Assembly: GCA_947372365.1 (NCBI GenBank)
Contig: CANBTK010000118.1
Location: 1 to 6,482 of the forward strand
DNA: 6,482 nucleotides
Source: Flavipsychrobacter stenotrophus
Lineage (GTDB): Bacteria > Bacteroidota > Bacteroidia > Chitinophagales > Chitinophagaceae
Reading direction: 5' to 3'
Under the pieces are notes generated by a model. That model ran no database searches and was not told the origin of the DNA. It worked only from the letters and a program-made list of their open reading frames with translations. Of the stretch, positions 6,125 through 6,482 are shown piece by piece. Every line of letters starts with the position of its first letter. Within the stretch, counting starts at the first letter, position 1. A program made the translations under genes and the position numbers.

Positions 6125-6388
6125 CTAAGCGATAGAGACGTTTACAACTCCCTTTTGGCCAATATAGTCCCCTGCACTGCTCCATGGGTAGCCCTCCGCT
6201 TTATTAACCATTCCGCAAGTAACAGGGTTATTATGAATATATTCAAGGGCTTTGGAAAGCCTGGCCACATCTTTAAGCAAGATAGGATGGTTGTCCTGTT
6301 GCCAAAATTGGTAAACCTTATTGTTACTGTTGTGCCGCCGAGCCTTGTAGTAAGAGTAATTATCGACAAATTTGTAACGGGTGCTCAT
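6125..6388 (-). pseudogene. RAYT / Y1-type transposase with catalytic middle deleted
   Basis: An 87-residue open frame that joins both ends of a REP-associated tyrosine transposase normally near 180 residues. Residues 1-10 (MSTRYKFVDN) look like the genuine N-terminus of Bacteroidota members, which go on to a FVT-AVV-W-DVF strand. Here that strand is absent. From about residue 14 the text matches the C-terminal third: KARRHNSNNKVYQFWQQDNHP (about 16-35), ALEYIHNNPV (47-56), and YPWSSAGDYIGQKG (67-80). The His-hydrophobic-His metal site and the region expected to hold the catalytic tyrosine are missing, so it cannot be an active nuclease. The deletion keeps the frame open, and the likely promoter and flanking repeats remain. 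Family assignment is by remembered motif order; the breakpoint near residues 11-15 is an estimate. It could alternatively be a shortened, retained DNA-binding derivative. Confidence 0.8.
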
Positions 6389-6394
6389 TGATTA

Positions 6395-6402
6395 CAAACA
6401 TA
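6395..6402 (-). promoter_or_regulatory. Perfect -7 box before the RAYT remnant
   Basis: On the minus strand this reads TATGTTTG, an exact match to TAnnTTTG. It ends six bases before the ATG at 6388-6386, so the transcript would be leaderless or nearly so. At the expected -33 distance lies the T-rich loop of the right-hand hairpin (6426-6422) instead of a clear TTG, so the hairpin may overlap the promoter. Confidence 0.4.
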
Positions 6403-6413
6403 ATAATTTACTA

Positions 6414-6443
6414 CGCAAGTCGAAAAGACTTGCGCTAATTTGG
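6414..6443 (-). repeat. REP-like hairpin repeat, right copy
   Basis: Inverted partner of the left copy. On the plus strand it reads stem CGCAAGTC (6414-6421), loop GAAAA, stem GACTTGCG (6427-6434), then CTAATTTGG. The similarity to the left copy goes on only outside the hairpin (AATT plus a purine and G on the 5' side); the inner flanks differ. Nothing further is recognisable in the 39 bases from here to the window end. Confidence 0.75.
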
Positions 6444-6482
6444 AGTTCACACATCTACCAAAACAACAAAGGAGCCATAAGG

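Larger units (their letters stand above)
6089..6443. mobile_element. Miniature RAYT-type (IS200/REP-like) element with inverted hairpin ends
   Basis: Two 30-base hairpin repeats (6089-6118 and 6414-6443) stand in inverted orientation on either side of an internally deleted transposase gene (6125-6388, minus strand). The whole unit is about 355 bases. In established RAYT systems an HUH-type tyrosine transposase acts on short palindromic repeats, often arranged as inverted pairs next to its gene, and this layout fits. With the catalytic core missing it could only move by means of an intact copy elsewhere. No target duplication is seen, as expected for this mechanism. Confidence 0.6.

Noticed and set aside
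6155..6391. A 78-codon plus-strand frame across the RAYT remnant
   Set aside because: It is the opposite strand of the recognisable transposase frame and has no family features of its own.
6089..6443. CRISPR array or toxin-antitoxin pair suggested by the palindromic repeats near a small frame
   Set aside because: There are only two repeats, inverted and about 300 bases apart, with no spacer series. The frame between them matches RAYT C-terminal motifs instead of a toxin or antitoxin.

Overview
The window looks like chromosomal DNA of a Bacteroidota bacterium, most likely from the Chitinophagaceae or a close relative. This rests on four things: an RNase R that starts directly with its cold-shock domains and has a lysine-rich tail; a lipoprotein with the FTSC-type lipobox common in this phylum; no Shine-Dalgarno sequences before the start codons, with -7 boxes of the TAnnTTTG kind instead; and a RAYT-type (REP-associated tyrosine transposase) relic whose surviving ends resemble Bacteroidota members. 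The taxonomic placement is inferred from protein resemblance, not from a search.

Layout, left to right. Positions 1-277 hold the C-terminal end of an IS982-family transposase that enters from outside the window. Positions 278-630 contain no gene but are rich in small structures: two CCCTAT-type palindromes, a G-quadruplex-capable G-rich strand, and a degenerate TTACGACT repeat ending just before the next gene. Positions 631-2439 encode a complete ABC exporter of the MsbA/ABCB half-transporter type. After a perfect 14-bp hairpin comes an uncharacterised lipoprotein gene (2584-3351), closed by a textbook intrinsic terminator (3399-3438). Positions 3569-5629 encode RNase R. A small A+T-rich gene of unknown function (5644-6072), possibly lipocalin-like, begins 14 bases later and is probably co-transcribed. 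Positions 6089-6443 hold a compact RAYT-type element: two 30-base hairpin repeats in inverted orientation flank a transposase gene that keeps its N-terminal start and its C-terminal third but has lost its catalytic middle in frame.

The genes do not form one pathway. The exporter, the lipoprotein and the RNase R are housekeeping-type genes in the same direction but probably in separate transcription units. Mobile-element remains border the block on both sides. No complete novel system is visible. The most interesting item is the miniature RAYT-derived element at the right end, followed by the structured intergenic region before the exporter.
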